From positions 434,001-498,000 of the forward strand of contig NW_026111250.1 of the NCBI RefSeq assembly GCF_024679095.1: a stretch of DNA of 64,000 nt, written 5' to 3'. Position 1 is the first letter of the stretch; each line of letters opens with the position of its first letter. This document shows positions 15,710-30,250 of this stretch, one piece after another. The notes below the pieces were generated by a model. The model was given only the letters and a program-made list of their open reading frames with translations. It ran no database searches and had not been told where the DNA came from. A program made the translations under genes and the position numbers. This DNA is from Eriocheir sinensis. Its lineage: Eukaryota > Arthropoda > Malacostraca > Decapoda > Varunidae.

Positions 15710-15990
15710 ATAATGTAAATTTGTATGAAAATAAAGATGCAAAATTCCCATAAAATAGCGCATTTCTTATAAAAATATATATACCAAAATACACATAAAA
15801 TATTTAAATTTGTATTGAAATAAATATACAAAATGCACATACAATAAGGTAAATTTGTATTGAAAGAGATATGCAAAAATACATATAAAACAATGTAAAT
15901 TTGTTTCAAAATATATATACGAATACAAATAAAAAACGTAGATTTCTATAAAAATATATATACAAAATACACATAAAATTAAGTAAATAC
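14160..15990 (-). repeat. Higher-order repeat array, ~1.03 kb unit
   Basis: Two alternating half-units can be told apart after the AAAGATGC monomer: one reads TTCCCAAAAATTATC, the other TTCCCATAAAATAGCGC. The ATAATAGATAATAA marker occurs at 14534 and 15571, 1037 bp apart. Each half contains about 11 monomers, one of them truncated in the half-unit that carries CGAATTAAAATAAATG. Confidence 0.87.
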
Positions 15991-16002
15991 GTATAAAAAA
16001 AT

Positions 16003-17020
16003 ATGTATTTGTAAAAATATAAATATACAAAATACACATAAAATATCGTAAATTTGTATAAAACTGTATACAAAAATACACAGAAGTAATAAAATTTGTA
16101 TGAAAATATATATACAAAATACAGCTAAAATAAGCTAAATTTGAATTGAAATGTACATACAAAATACATAAAATAATGTAAATCTGTATCAAAATATTTA
16201 TACAAATACATATAATAACGTAGATTTGTTTAAAAATATATAAACAAAATACACATTAAGTAATGTAAATACGTATAAAAAATATGTACAAAATACACAT
16301 ATAATCATGTAATTCGTATCAAAATAAATAAACAAAATAGCAATAAAATAATGTAAATTTGTATGAGAAAACATATACAAATAACGCAAATTTCTATAAA
16401 AATATATGTACAAAAATGCACATAAAATAAAGTAAATTTGCAAAAAAATATATACAAAACACACACTAAATAATGTAAATGCGTACATAAAATAACCTAA
16501 ATTTGTAAAAACTATATACAAAATACACAAAATAATTTAAATTTGTTTGAAAAAATATACAAAATACATATAAAATTAGGTAAATTTGTATTGAAATACA
16601 TATACAAAATACACATCAAATAATGTAAATTTGAATGAAAATATATAAACAAATACACTTAAAATAACGTAAATTTGTATAAAATATATATGCAAGATAC
16701 ACATTAAATAATGTTAATGTGTATAAAAAATATATATACAAAAAAACAAATAGAATAATGTAAAATCGTATCAAAATAAATACACAGAATATCAATAAAA
16801 TAATGTAAATTTGTATGAAAATAAAGATACAAAATTCCCAAAAATTATCGCATTTTTTATAAAAATATATTTACCAAAATACACATAAAATATTTAAATT
16901 TGTATTGAGATAAATATACAAAATGCATATACAGTAAGGTAAATTTGTATTGAAAGAGATATTAAAAAATACATATAAAACAATGTAAATTTGTTTCAAA
17001 ATATATATACGAATACACAT
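16003..17020. repeat. 1.0 kb segment shared with 29.0 and 59.4 kb
   Basis: The ordered variants (CATAAAATATCG, ACACAGAAGTAAT, CAGCTAAAATAAGC, TCATGTAATTCG, TACATAAAATAACC) occur in the same order and orientation at about 29009-30020 and 59408-60425. After about 17000 this copy continues into the higher-order array. The 29 kb copy diverges near 30020. Confidence 0.85.
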
Positions 17021-19800
17021 AAAATAAAGTAGATTTCTATATAAATATATATACAAAATACATATGAAATTATGTAAATACGTATAAAAATATATATACA
17101 AAATACATATCAAATAATGCAAATTCGTGTCAAAATAAATAAACAAAATATCATGAAAAGAATGTGTATTTGTATGAAAATAGATAATAGATAATAAATT
17201 TGTATAAAATATATATGCAAGATACACATTAAATAATGTAAATATGTATAAAAAAGTATATACAAAAAACAAATAGAATAATGTTGTTACATTATTCTAT
17301 TTGTTTTATATATACATATTACATTATTTAATATATATATCAAAATAAATACACCGAATATTAATAAAATAATGTAAATTTGTATGAAAATAAAGATGCA
17401 AAATTCCCATAAAATAGCGCATTTCTTATAAAAATATATATACCAAAATACACATAAAATATTTAAATTTGCATTGAAATAAATATACAAAATGCACATA
17501 CAATAAGGTAAATTTGTGTTGAAAGAGATATTCAAAAATACATATAAAACAATGTAAATTTGTTTCAAAATATATATACGAATACAAATAAAAAAACGTA
17601 GATTTCTATAAAATATATATACAAAATACACATAAAATTATGTAAATACGAATAAAAAATGTATACAAAATACACATAAAATAATGTATTTTCAATTAAA
17701 ATAAATGTAAATTTGAATGAAAATATAAAAACAAATACACTTAAAATTACGTAAATTTGTATAAAATATATAAGCAAGATACACATTAAATAATGTAAAT
17801 GTGTATAAAAAATTATATACAAAAAACAAATAGAATAATGTAAAATCGTATCAAAATAAATATACAGAATATCAATAAAATAATGTAAATTTTTATGAAA
17901 ATAAAGATGCAAAATTCCCAAAAATTATCGCATTTTTTATCAAAATATATATACCAAAATACACATAAAATATTTAAATTTGTATTGAAATAAATATTCA
18001 AAATGCATATACAGTAAGGTAAATTTGTATTAAAAGAGATATTCAAAAATACATATAAGACAATGTAAATTTGTTTCAAAATATATATACGAATACACAT
18101 AAAATAAAGTAGATTTCTATAGAAATATAGATACAAAATACATATGAAATTATGTAAATACGTATAAAAATATATATACAAAATACATATCAAATAATGT
18201 AAATTCGTGTCAAAATAAATAAACAAAATATCATGAAAAGAATGTGTATTTGTATAAAAATAGATAATAGATAATAAATTTGTATAAAATATATATGCAA
18301 GATACTCATTAAATAATGTAAATATGTATAAAAAAGTATATACAAAAAACAAATAGAATAATGTAAATTCGTATCAAAATAAATACACCGAATATTAATA
18401 AAATAATGTAAATTTGTATGAAAATAAAGATGCAAAATTCCCATAAAATAGCGCATTTCTTATAAAAATATATATACCAAAATACACATAAAATATTTAA
18501 ATTTGCATTGAAATAAATATACAAAATGCACATACAATAAGGTAAATTTGTATTGTAAGAGATATGCAAAAATACATATAAAACAATATAAATTTGTTTC
18601 AAAATATATATACGAATACAAATAAAAAAACGTAGATTTCTATAAAAATATATATACAAAATACACATAAAATTAAGTAAATACGTATAAAAAAATGTAT
18701 ACAAAATACACATAAAATAATGTAATTTCGAATTAAAATAAATGTAAATTTGAATGAAAATATAAAACAAATACACTTAAAATAACGTAAATTTGTATAA
18801 AATATATATGCAAGATACACATTAAATAATGTAAATGTGTATAAAAAAATATATACAAAAAACAAATAGAATAATGTAAAATCGTATCAAAATAAATACT
18901 CAGAATATCAATAAAATAATGTAAATTTGTATGAAAATAAAGATGCAAAATTCCCAAAAATTATCGCATTTTTTATAAAAATATATATACCAAAATACAC
19001 ATAAAATATTTAAATTTGTATTGAAATAAATATACAAATTGCATATACAGTAAGGTAAATTTGTATTAAAAGAGATATTCAAAAATACATATAAAACAAT
19101 GTAAATTTGTTTCAAAATATATATACGAATACATATAAAATAAAGTAGATTTCTATAGAAATATATATACAAAATACATATGAAATTATGTAAATACGTA
19201 TAAAAATATATATACAAAATACATATCAAATAATATAAATTCGTGTCAAAATAAATAAACAAAATATCATGAAAAGAATGTGTATTTGTATAAAAATAGA
19301 TAATAGATAATAAATTTGTATAAAATATATATGCAAGATACTCATTAAATAATGTAAATATGTATAAAAAAGTGTATACAAAAAACAAATAGAATAATGT
19401 AAATTCGTATCAAAATAAATACACCGAATGTTAATAAAATAATGTAAATTTGTATGAAAATAAAGATGCAAAATTCCCATAAAATAGCTCATTTCTTATA
19501 AAAATATATATACCAAAATACTCATAAAATATTTAAATTTGCATTGAAATAAATATACAAAATGCACATACAATAAGGTAAATTTGTATTGAAAGAGATA
19601 TGCAAAAATACATATAAAACAATGTAAATTTGTTTCAAAATATATATGCGAATACAAATAAAAAAACGTAGATTTCTATAAAAATATATATGCAAAATAC
19701 ACATAAAATTAAGTAAATACGTATAAAAAAAATGTATACAAAATACACATAAAATAATGTAATTTCGATTTAAAATAAATAAACAAAATACCAATAAAAG
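17020..19800 (-). repeat. Best-preserved tandem run of the 1.03 kb unit
   Basis: AAAGAT marker monomers fall at 17392, 17903, 18426, 18939 and 19462, so spacings alternate 511, 523, 513 and 523 bp. The ATAATAGATAATAA marker falls at 17184, 18264 and 19300. The first spacing is about 44 bp longer because of the palindromic insertion at 17285. The alternating spacing, together with the alternating TTCCCAAAAATT and TTCCCATAAAAT variants, shows that the true unit is a dimer of two ~0.52 kb halves. Confidence 0.9.
17270..17303. repeat. Perfect 15-bp palindrome within the higher-order array
   Basis: Arms CAAATAGAATAATGT (17270-17284) and ACATTATTCTATTTG (17289-17303) are exact reverse complements around the loop TGTT. 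Weaker T-form sequence continues to about 17338 before normal A-form resumes. Other copies of this unit run straight through, so this is a local fold-back event of about 50 bp. Confidence 0.92.
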
Positions 19801-20559
19801 AATGTGTATTTGGATAAATATAAATATACAAAATACATATACAAATAAACATAAAATAATGTAGATTTGTTATAAAATATATGTACAAAATACACATAAA
19901 ATAATGTAAATTTATATGAAAATATATATACAAATACACATAAAATACCATGAATTTGTATAAAAATATATATTCAAAATAAATATTAAAAAATGTAAAA
20001 GCGTATAAAAATATATATACAAAGTACATATAAAATAATGTAAATTCGTATCAATATAAATCAACAAAACACCAATAAAATAATATATATATATGAATGA
20101 AAATAAATTTACAAAATACACATAACATAACTAAAATATGTATTAAAATATATACAAAAATACATAGAAATAATTTGAGTTTGTATGAAAATAGATATTC
20201 AAAATACACATAAAACTAGGTAAATTTCTTTTGAAATGTATATACAAAATAGCCATAAAATATTGTAAATTTGTGTCAAAATATATAAACAAATACACAT
20301 AAAATAACGTAAATTTGTATGAAAAATATATACAAAATACAAATAGAATAATGTCAATTCGTATCAAAATGAATGAGCAGAATATCAATAAAATAATGTA
20401 TATTTGTATGAAAATAAAGATGCAAAATACACAAAAAATAAAGCATATGTTTATAAAAATATAGATACAAAAATACTCATCGAATAATTAAATTTGTATT
20501 AAAATTAATATACAAAATGCATATATAATAAGGTAAATTTGTACTGAAAAAATATGCAA

Positions 20560-21683
<1,124 letters not shown>

Positions 21684-24600
21684 TAAATATATATACAAAA
21701 TACATATGAAATTATGTAAATACGTATAAAAATATATATACAAAATACATATCAAATAATGTAAATTCGTGTCAAAAAAATAAACAAAATATCATGAAAA
21801 GAATGTGTATTTGTATGAAAATAGATAATAGATAATAAATTTGTATAAAATATATATGCAAGATACACATTAAATAATGTAAATATGTATAAAAAAGTAT
21901 ATACAAAAACAAATAGAATAATGTAAAATCGTATCAAAATAAATACACCGAATATTAATAAAATAATGTAAATTTGTATGAAAATAAAGATGCAAAATTC
22001 CCATAAAATAGCGCATTTCTTATAAAAATATATATACCAAAATACACATAAAATTTTTAAATTTGTATTGAAATAAATATACAAAATGCATATACAATAA
22101 GGTAAATTTGTATTGAAAGAGATATGCAAAAATACATATAAAACAATGTAAATTTGTTTCAAAATATATATACGAATACAAATAAAAAAACGTAGATTTC
22201 TATAAAAATATATATACAAAATACACATAAAATTAAATAAATACGTATAAAAAAATGTATTCAAAATACATATAAAATAATGTAAATTCGAATTAAAATA
22301 AATAAACAAAATACCAATAAAAGAATGTGTATTTGGATAAATAAAAATATACAAAATACACATACAAAATAAACATAAAATAAGGTAGATTTGTAATAAA
22401 ATATATGTACAAAATACACATACAATAATGTAAATTTATATGAAAATATATATACAAATACACATAAAATACCATGAATTTGTATAAAAAATTATATTCA
22501 AAATAAATATTAAATAATGTAAGAGCGTATTAAAATATATATACAAAGTACATATAAAATGAAAATTAAGATGCAAAATACATATAAAATAACGCATTTT
22601 TTTTATAAAATTATTGATACCAAAATACACATAAAATATTTGAACTTGTATTAAAATAAATATACAAAATGCACATACAATAAGGTAAAGTTGTATTGAA
22701 ATAGATATGGAAAATACATATAAAATAATGTAAATTTGTTTCAAAATATATATACGAATACACATAAAATAACGTAGATTTCTATAAAAATACATATACA
22801 AAATACACATAAAATTAAGTAAATACGTATAAAAAAATGTAAACAAAATACACATAAAATAATGTAAATTCGTATAAATGTAAATAAACAATACACCAAT
22901 AAAAGAATGTGTATTTGTATAAATATAAATATACAAAATGCACATAAAATAACGTAAATTTATATAAAACTATATACATAAAATAACGCAAATTTCTATA
23001 AAAATATATGTACAAAAATGAACATTAGATAAATTTGCATAAAAATATATATTCAAAACACACATTAGATAATGTAAATGAGTATAAAAATATGTATACA
23101 AAATACCTATAAAATAATCTAAATTCGTATCGAATTAAATTAAGAAATACCAATAAAGTAATGTAATTTTGGATGAAAATATATATACAAAATACACATA
23201 AAACAATCTAAATACAAATACAAATATACACATAAAATAATTTAAAATTCAATGAAATAAATATACAAAATAAACATAAAATAAGGTAAATTTGTAATGA
23301 AATATATGAAAAAATACACATAAAATAATATAAATTTGTATGAAAATATATATACAAATACACATTAAATAACATGAATTTGTATAAAATTTGTATCAAA
23401 ATATATACTTGTACACACAATAAAATAACGTATTTTTTTATGAAAATGTATATACAAAATACACATAAAATAATTTAAATACGTAGAAAAATATATATAC
23501 AAAAAACACATAAAATAGTGTAAATATGTATGAAAATATATAAACAAATACACATAAAATAATGTAAATTTGGATAAAAAATATATTCAAAATTAACATT
23601 AAATAATGTAAATATATATATAAAAAAATATATACAAAAAACACATAGAGTAATGTTAAATCGTATCAAAATAAATAGAGAAAATCAATAAAATAATGTA
23701 AATTTGTAGGAAAATAAAGATGCAAAATATCCATATAATAACGCATATTTGCATAAAAATATATATACAAAAATACATATAAAATAATTAAATTTGTATT
23801 AAAATAAATATACAAAATGCACGTACAATAAAGTAAATTTGTATTGAAATAGATATGCAAAATACACATTAATAATGTAAATTTGTATCAAAATATATAT
23901 ACGAATACTCATAAAATAGAGTAAATTTCTATGAAAATATACATACAAAATAGATATACAAAATACACATATAACTAGTTAAATTTGTATTTAAATACAT
24001 GTACAAAAAACACATAAAATAATGTAGATTTGTATGAAATGAAAACAAATACATTTTATATAAAATATATATACAAAATACACATAGAATAATGTAAAAT
24101 CATATCAAAATAAATACACAGAATATCAATAAAATAATGTAAATTTCTATGAAAATAAAGATGCAAAATACCCATAAAATAAAGCATATTTTTATAAAAA
24201 TACATATACAAAAATACACATAGATTAATCAAATTTGTATTAAAATTAATATACAAAATGCACATACAATAAAGTAAATTTGTATTAAAAAAATATGCAA
24301 AATACACATAAAACAATGTAAATTTGTTTCAAAATATATATACGAATACACATAAAATAACGCAGATTTCTATAGAAATATATATACAAAATACACTTGA
24401 AATAATGTAAATACGTATAAAAATATATATACAAAATACACATTAAATAATGTTAATTCGTGTCAAAATAAATAAACAAAATATCATGAAAAGAATGTGT
24501 ATTTGTATGAAAATAGATATACAAAATACACATAAAATAACCTAAATTTGTATAAAACTATATACAAAAATACACAAAAATAATTTAAACTTGTATGAAA

Positions 24601-25274
24601 ATAAATATACAAAAAACATATAAAATTAGGTAAATTTGTATTGAAATACATATACAAAATACACTGAAAATAATGTAAATTTGAATGAAAATATATAAAC
24701 ATATAGACTTAAAATAACGTAAATTTGTATCAAATATATATACAAAAAAAACATTAAATAATGTAAATATGTATAAAAAAATATATACAAAACACAAATA
24801 AAATAATGTAAAATCGTATCAAAATAAATACAGAAAATATTAATAAAATAATGTAAATTTGTATGAAAATTAAGATGCAAAATACCCATAAAATAATGCA
24901 TTTTTTATAAAAATATATATACGAAAAAACATAAAATATTTGATTTTGTATTAAAATAAATAGATATACAAAATATTCATAAAATAAGCTAAATTTGAAT
25001 TGAAATATATATACAAAATACATAAAATAATGTAAATTTGTATCAAAATACTTTTACAAATACACATATAATAACGTAAATTTGTATAAAAATATATAAA
25101 CAAAATACACTTTAAATAATGTAAATACGTATAAAAAAATGTACAAAATACACAAATAATCATGTAATTCGTATCAAAATAAATAGACAAAATACCAATA
25201 AAATAATGTAAATTTCTATGAAAACATATACAAAATACAAATAAATAACGCAAATATCAATAAAAATATATATA
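21684..25274 (-). repeat. A-form satellite block
   Basis: The first 1.9 kb (21690-23585) matches 60460-62345 in the same orientation. It includes one copy of the ATAATAGATAATAA marker (21825) and the odd monomer with TTATTGATACC. The final 1.3 kb (from about 23998) matches 33084-34345 directly and 46979-48249 in reverse. It ends at a TATAATATAATATA junction. Confidence 0.9.
21690..23585. repeat. 1.9 kb direct duplication, copy A
   Basis: Collinear with 60460-62345 at an offset of about 38767. Shared peculiarities include AAAATTATTGATACC, a shortened monomer with AACATTA then AATAAATTTGC, TCGTATCGAATTAAATTAAG, and a TACAAATACAAATATACAC double step. Differences are scattered substitutions and small indels. 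Confidence 0.86.
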
Positions 25275-25460
25275 ATATAATATATTTTTAAACATATTTA
25301 AAATATTTAATGTATATTTTGTATATATATTTTATCCAAATTTACGTTATTTTATATGTATTAAATTATATATTTTCATACAAATTTACATTATTTTATG
25401 TGAGTTTTGTGTATGTATTTCAATACAAATTTGCCTAACTTTATGTGCATTTTGCATATC
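23998..25460. repeat. 1.46 kb duplicated segment spanning a strand switch, copy A
   Basis: Matches 33084-34517 directly at an offset of about 9087, through the A-to-T junction at 25275 and about 185 bp of T form beyond it. The A-form part is also the reverse complement of 46979-48249, sharing the unusual shortened monomer GAAATGAAAACAAATACATT. Because both sides of the switch are duplicated together, the switch is older than the duplication. Confidence 0.87.
25265..25300. other. Recurrent junction J2
   Basis: The A-to-T switch runs through TATAATATAATATATTTTTA. The same junction occurs at about 34341 and, reversed, at about 46971 and 52031. The core is nearly self-complementary. Confidence 0.85.
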
Positions 25461-26803
25461 TATTTTCAAACAAATTTAAATTATTTTTGTGTATTTTTGT
25501 ATATATTTTTATACAAATTTTAGTCATTTTATTTGTTTTTTGTATATATATTTTCCTACAAATATACATTCTTTTATTGGAATTTTGTGTATTTAATTTT
25601 ACAATTTACATTATTTTATGTGTATTTTATATATATTTTCTACGTATTTAAATTATTTTATGTATTTTATATATACATTTTCATAAAATTTACATTATTT
25701 TATGTGTATTTTGTATATATTTTGAAACAAATTTTATACAAATTCATGTTATTTTATGTGTATTTGTATATATATTTTCATACAAATTTATATTATTTTA
25801 TGTGTATTCTTACATATATTTTATTACAAATTTACCTTATTTTATGTTTATTTTGTATATTTATTTCATTTAATATAATCAAATTTAAATTTATTGTATA
25901 TGCATTTTGTATATTGATTTTAATACAAATTTAATTATTCTATGTGTATTTTTCTATATGTATTTTTATAAAAATATGCTTTATTTTATGGGTATTTTGC
26001 ATCTTTATTTTCATACAAATTTACGTTATTTTATTGATATTCTGCTCAATTATTTTGATACGATTTGACATTATTCTATGTGTATTTGTATATATTTTCA
26101 TACAAATTTACGTTATTTTATGTGTATTGTTATATATTTTGACACAAATTTACAATATTTTATGGGTATTTTGTATATATATTTCAAAAGAAATTTACCT
26201 AGTTTTATGTGTATTTTGAATATCTATTTTCATTCAAACTCAAATTATTTTTATGTATTTTTGTATATATTTCAATACAAATTTTAGTTAGGTTATGTGT
26301 ATTTTGTAAATCTATTTTCATTCAAATATATATTATTTTATTGGTATTTTGTTGATTTATATTGATACGAATTTATATTATTTTATATGTACTTTATATA
26401 TATTTTTATACGCATTTACATTATTTAATATTTATTTTGAGTATATAATTTTATACAAATTCATGGTATTTTATGTGTATTTGTATATATATTTTCATAT
26501 AAATTTACATTATTTTATGTGTATTTTGTACATATATTTCATTACAAATATACCTTATTTTATGTTTATTTTGCATGTGTATTTTGTACATTTATATTTA
26601 TACAAATACACATTCTTTTATTGGTATTTTGTTTATTTATTTTGTTTCGAATTTACATTATTTTATGTGTATTTTGTTTACATTTTTTTATACGTATTTA
26701 CTTAATTTTATGTGTATTTTGTATATATATTTTTATAGAAATCTACGTTATTTTATGTGTATTCGTACATATATTTTGAAACAAATTTAAATTGTTTTTT
26801 ATG
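25275..26803 (+). repeat. T-form satellite block
   Basis: A T-form array with the ordered words ATTCTGCTCAATTATTTTG, GACACAAATTTACAATATTTT, TTTCAAAAGAAATTTACC, TTGTTGATTTATATTGATACG and TTCATGGTATTTTATG. The same order occurs at 56360-57430 (direct) and 50760-51600 (inverted). It ends at an ATGTACAATAAGG junction. Confidence 0.9.
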
Positions 26804-29800
26804 TACAATAAGGTAAATTTGTATTGAAATAGATATGCAAAATACATATAAAGCAATGTAAATTTGTTTCAAAATATGTATACGAATACACATAAGATAA
26901 CGTAGATTTCTATAAAAATATATATACAAAATACACATAAAATGAAGTAAATACGTATAAAAAATGTATACAAAATACACATAAAATAATGTAAATTCGT
27001 ATCAAAATAAATAAACAAAATTCCAATAAAAGAATGTGTATTTGCATAAATATAAATATACAAAATACACATAAAATAACGTAAATTTATATAAAACTAT
27101 ATAAAAAATACACAGAAGTAATTAAATTTGTATGAAAATATATAAAAAACACACACAAAATAAGCTAAATTTGAATTGAAATATATCTACAAAATACATG
27201 AAATAAAGTAAATTGGTATCAAAATATTTATACAAATACACATATAATAACGTAAATTTGTATGAAAATATATAAACAAAATACACATTAAATAATGTAA
27301 ATACGTATAAAAAAATGTGTACAAAATACACATATAATCATGTAATTCGTATCAAAATAAATAAACAAAATACCAATAAAATAATATAAATTTGTATGAG
27401 TAAACGTGTATAAATATAAATGTACAAAATACACATACAAAATAAACATAAAATAAGGTAAATTTGTAATGAAATATATGTACAAAATACACATAAAATA
27501 ATGTAAATTTATATGAAAATATATATACAAATACACATAAAATACCATGAATTTGTATAAAATTATATATTCAAAATAAATATTAAATAATGTAAATGCG
27601 TATAAAAATATATATAAAAAGTACATATAAAATAATGTAAATTCGTATCAATATAAATCAACAAAATACAAATAAAATAATATATATTTGAATGAAAATA
27701 GATTTACAAAATACACATAACATAGCTAAAATTTGTATTGAAATATATACAAAAATACATAAAAATAATTTGAGTTTGTATGAAAATAGATATTCAAAAT
27801 ACACATAAAACTAGGTAAATTTCTTTTGAAATATATATACAAAATACCCATAAAATATTGTAAATTTGTGTCAAAATATATAAACAAATACACATAAAAT
27901 AATGTCAAATCGTATCAAAATGAATGAGCAGAATATCAATAAAATAACGTAAATTTGTATGAAAATAAAGATGCAAAATACCCATAAAATAAAGCATATT
28001 TTTATAAAAATACATATACAAAAATACACATAGAATAATTAAATTTGTATTAAAATCAATATACAAAATGCATATACAATAAGGTAAATTTGTATTGAAA
28101 AAATATGCAAAATACACATAAAAGTGTAAATTTGTTTAAAATCTATATACGAATACACATAATATAACGTAGATTTCTATAGAAATATATACATACAAAA
28201 TACATGAAATGATGTAAATACGTATAAAAATATATATACAAAATACACATTAAATAATTTAAATTCTCGTCAAAATAAATAAACAAAATATCAATAAAAG
28301 AATGTGTATTTGTATGAAAATAGATATACAAAATACTCATAAAATAACCTAAGTTTGTATAAAACTATATACAAAAATACACAAAAATAATTTAAATTTG
28401 TATGAAAATAAATATACAAAATACACATAAAATTAGGTAAATTTGTATTGAAATACATATACAAAATACACATAAAATAATGGAAGTTTGAATGAAAATA
28501 TATAAACATATACACTTAAAATAACGTAAATTTGTATCAAATATATATACAAAATACTAATTAAATAATGTAAATATGTATAAAAAATATATTCAAAACA
28601 CAAATAGAATAATGTAAAATCGTATCAAAATAAATACACAGAATATTAATAAAATAATGTAAATTTGTATGAAAATAAAGATGCAAAATAGCCATAAAAT
28701 AACGCATTTTTTATAAAAATATATATACCAAAATACACATAAAATATTAAAATTTGTATTAAAATAAATATAAAAAATGCACATACTGTAAGGTAAATTT
28801 GTATTGAAATAGATATGCAAAATACATATAAAACAATGTAAATTTGTTTCAAAATATATATACGAATACACATAAAATAACGTTGATTTCTATAAAAATA
28901 TAAACAAAATACACATAAAATGAAGTAAATACGTATAAAAAAATTAATATATAAAATACACAAAAATCGTATCAAAATAAATAAACAAAATACTAGTAAA
29001 AGAAAGTGTATTTGTATAAATATAAATATACAAAATTCACATAAAATATCGTAAATTTGTATAAAACTATATACAAAAATACACAGAAGTTATTAAATTT
29101 CTATGAAAATATATATACAAAATACAGCTAAAATAAGCTAAATTTGAATTGAAATGTACATACAAAATACATAAAATAATGTAAATCTGTATCAAAATAT
29201 TTATACAAATACATATAATAACGTAGATTTGTTTAAAAATATATAAACAAAATACACATTAAGTAATGTAAATACGTATAAAAAATATGTACAAAATACA
29301 CATATAATCATGTAATTCGTATCAAAATAAATAAACAAAATAGCAATAAAATAATGTAAATTTGAATAAGAAAACATATACAAATAACGCAAATTTCTAT
29401 AAAAATATATGTACAAAAATGCACATAAAATAAAGTAAATTAGCTTAAAAATATATACAAAACACACACTAAATAATGTAAATGCGTACATAAAATAACC
29501 TAAATTTGTATAAAACTATATAAAAAAATACACAAAAATAATTTAAATTTGTTTGAAAAGAAATATACAAAATACACATAAAATTAGGTAAATTTGCATG
29601 AAATACATATACAAAATACACATCAAATAATGTAAATTTGAATGAAAATATATAAACAAATACACATAAAATAACGTAAATTTGTATAAAATATATATGC
29701 AAGATACACATTAAATAATGTAAATGTGTATAAAAAAATATATACAAAAAACAAATAAAATAATGTAAAATCGTATCAAAATAAATACACAGAATATCAA

Positions 29801-30020
29801 TAAAATAATAAAAATTTGTATGAAAATAAAGATGCAAAATTCCCAAAAATTATCGCATTTTTTATAAAAATATATATACAAAAATACATAAAATATTTAA
29901 ATTTGTATTGAAATAAATATACAAAATGCATATACAGTAAGGTAAATTTGTATTGAAAGAGATATTCAAAAATACATATAAAACAATGTAAATTTGTTTC
30001 AAAATATATATACGAATACA
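25740..30020. repeat. ~4.3 kb direct duplication, copy A
   Basis: Collinear with about 56370-60425. The offset is about 30621-30627 over 25.74-28.06 kb and about 30400 over 28.57-30.02 kb. The difference is explained by the middle stretch, which is shorter in the other copy. Both copies include the same T-to-A switch (26803 here, 57430 there). The other copy is decayed at 58660-59130. Confidence 0.85.
26795..26815. other. Recurrent junction J4
   Basis: T-form with ATATGTA or TTATGTA meets A-form CAATAAGGTAAATTTG. Same at 57424-57444, and reversed at 38231-38251. Confidence 0.83.
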
Positions 30021-30150
30021 CTTAAAATAAAGCATATGTTTATAAAAATACAGATACAAAAATATACATCGAATAATTAAATTTGTATTAAAATTAATAT
30101 ACAAAATGCGTATATAATAAGGTAGATTTGTATTGAAAAAATATGCAACA
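26804..30150 (-). repeat. A-form satellite block
   Basis: Starts at ATGTACAATAAGGTAAATTT. It carries the series AATTCCAATAAAAGAATGTG, CAGAAGTAATTAAATTTG, GAAATAAAGTAAATTGG, TCATGTAATTCG and GTATGAGTAAACGTGTAT at 26900-27420, then CCATGAATTTG monomers, then the TGAATGAGCAGAATATCAAT monomer near 27920. The 29009-30020 part is the 1.0 kb segment shared with 16.0 and 59.4 kb. It ends at a TATGCAACATACACG junction. Confidence 0.9.
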
Positions 30151-30250
30151 TACACGTTTACTCATACAAAATTATATTATTTTATTGGTATTTTGTTTAT
30201 TTATTTTGATACGAATTACATGATTATATGTGTATTTTGTACATATTTTT
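30151..30250 (+). repeat. 100-bp T-form island
   Basis: Two T-form monomers (TTTACTCATACAAAATTATA through TTTTGTACATATTTTT) between A-form blocks. It begins with the same junction as blocks at 20560, 30518, 35718 and 37648 but is cut short, switching back to A form at TAAACATAAAATAACG. Confidence 0.87.

Larger units (their letters stand above)
9182..20559 (-). repeat. Longest A-form block (11.4 kb)
   Basis: Continuous A-form array except for a small palindrome at 17270-17303. It has four parts. About 9190-10960 is parallel to 3985-5680. About 10960-11856 consists of mixed variants. The 3.8 kb duplication copy lies at 11857-15709. About 14100-19800 is dominated by the 1.03 kb higher-order unit, broken at 16003-17020 by a segment shared with 29.0 and 59.4 kb. 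The last 0.7 kb changes to monomers with CCATGAATTTG and AACACCAATAAAATAATA. It ends at the recurrent TATGCAACATACACG junction. Confidence 0.92.

Noticed and set aside
21752..22363. 203-codon open frame on the minus strand
   Set aside because: Satellite translation of the 1.03 kb unit; no start context, domain or codon bias.
25840..25852. Matches to the yeast replication-origin core (TTTTATGTTTA)
   Set aside because: This 11-bp AT-rich pattern arises from a common monomer variant and recurs throughout. It carries no information at this composition and the host is unknown.
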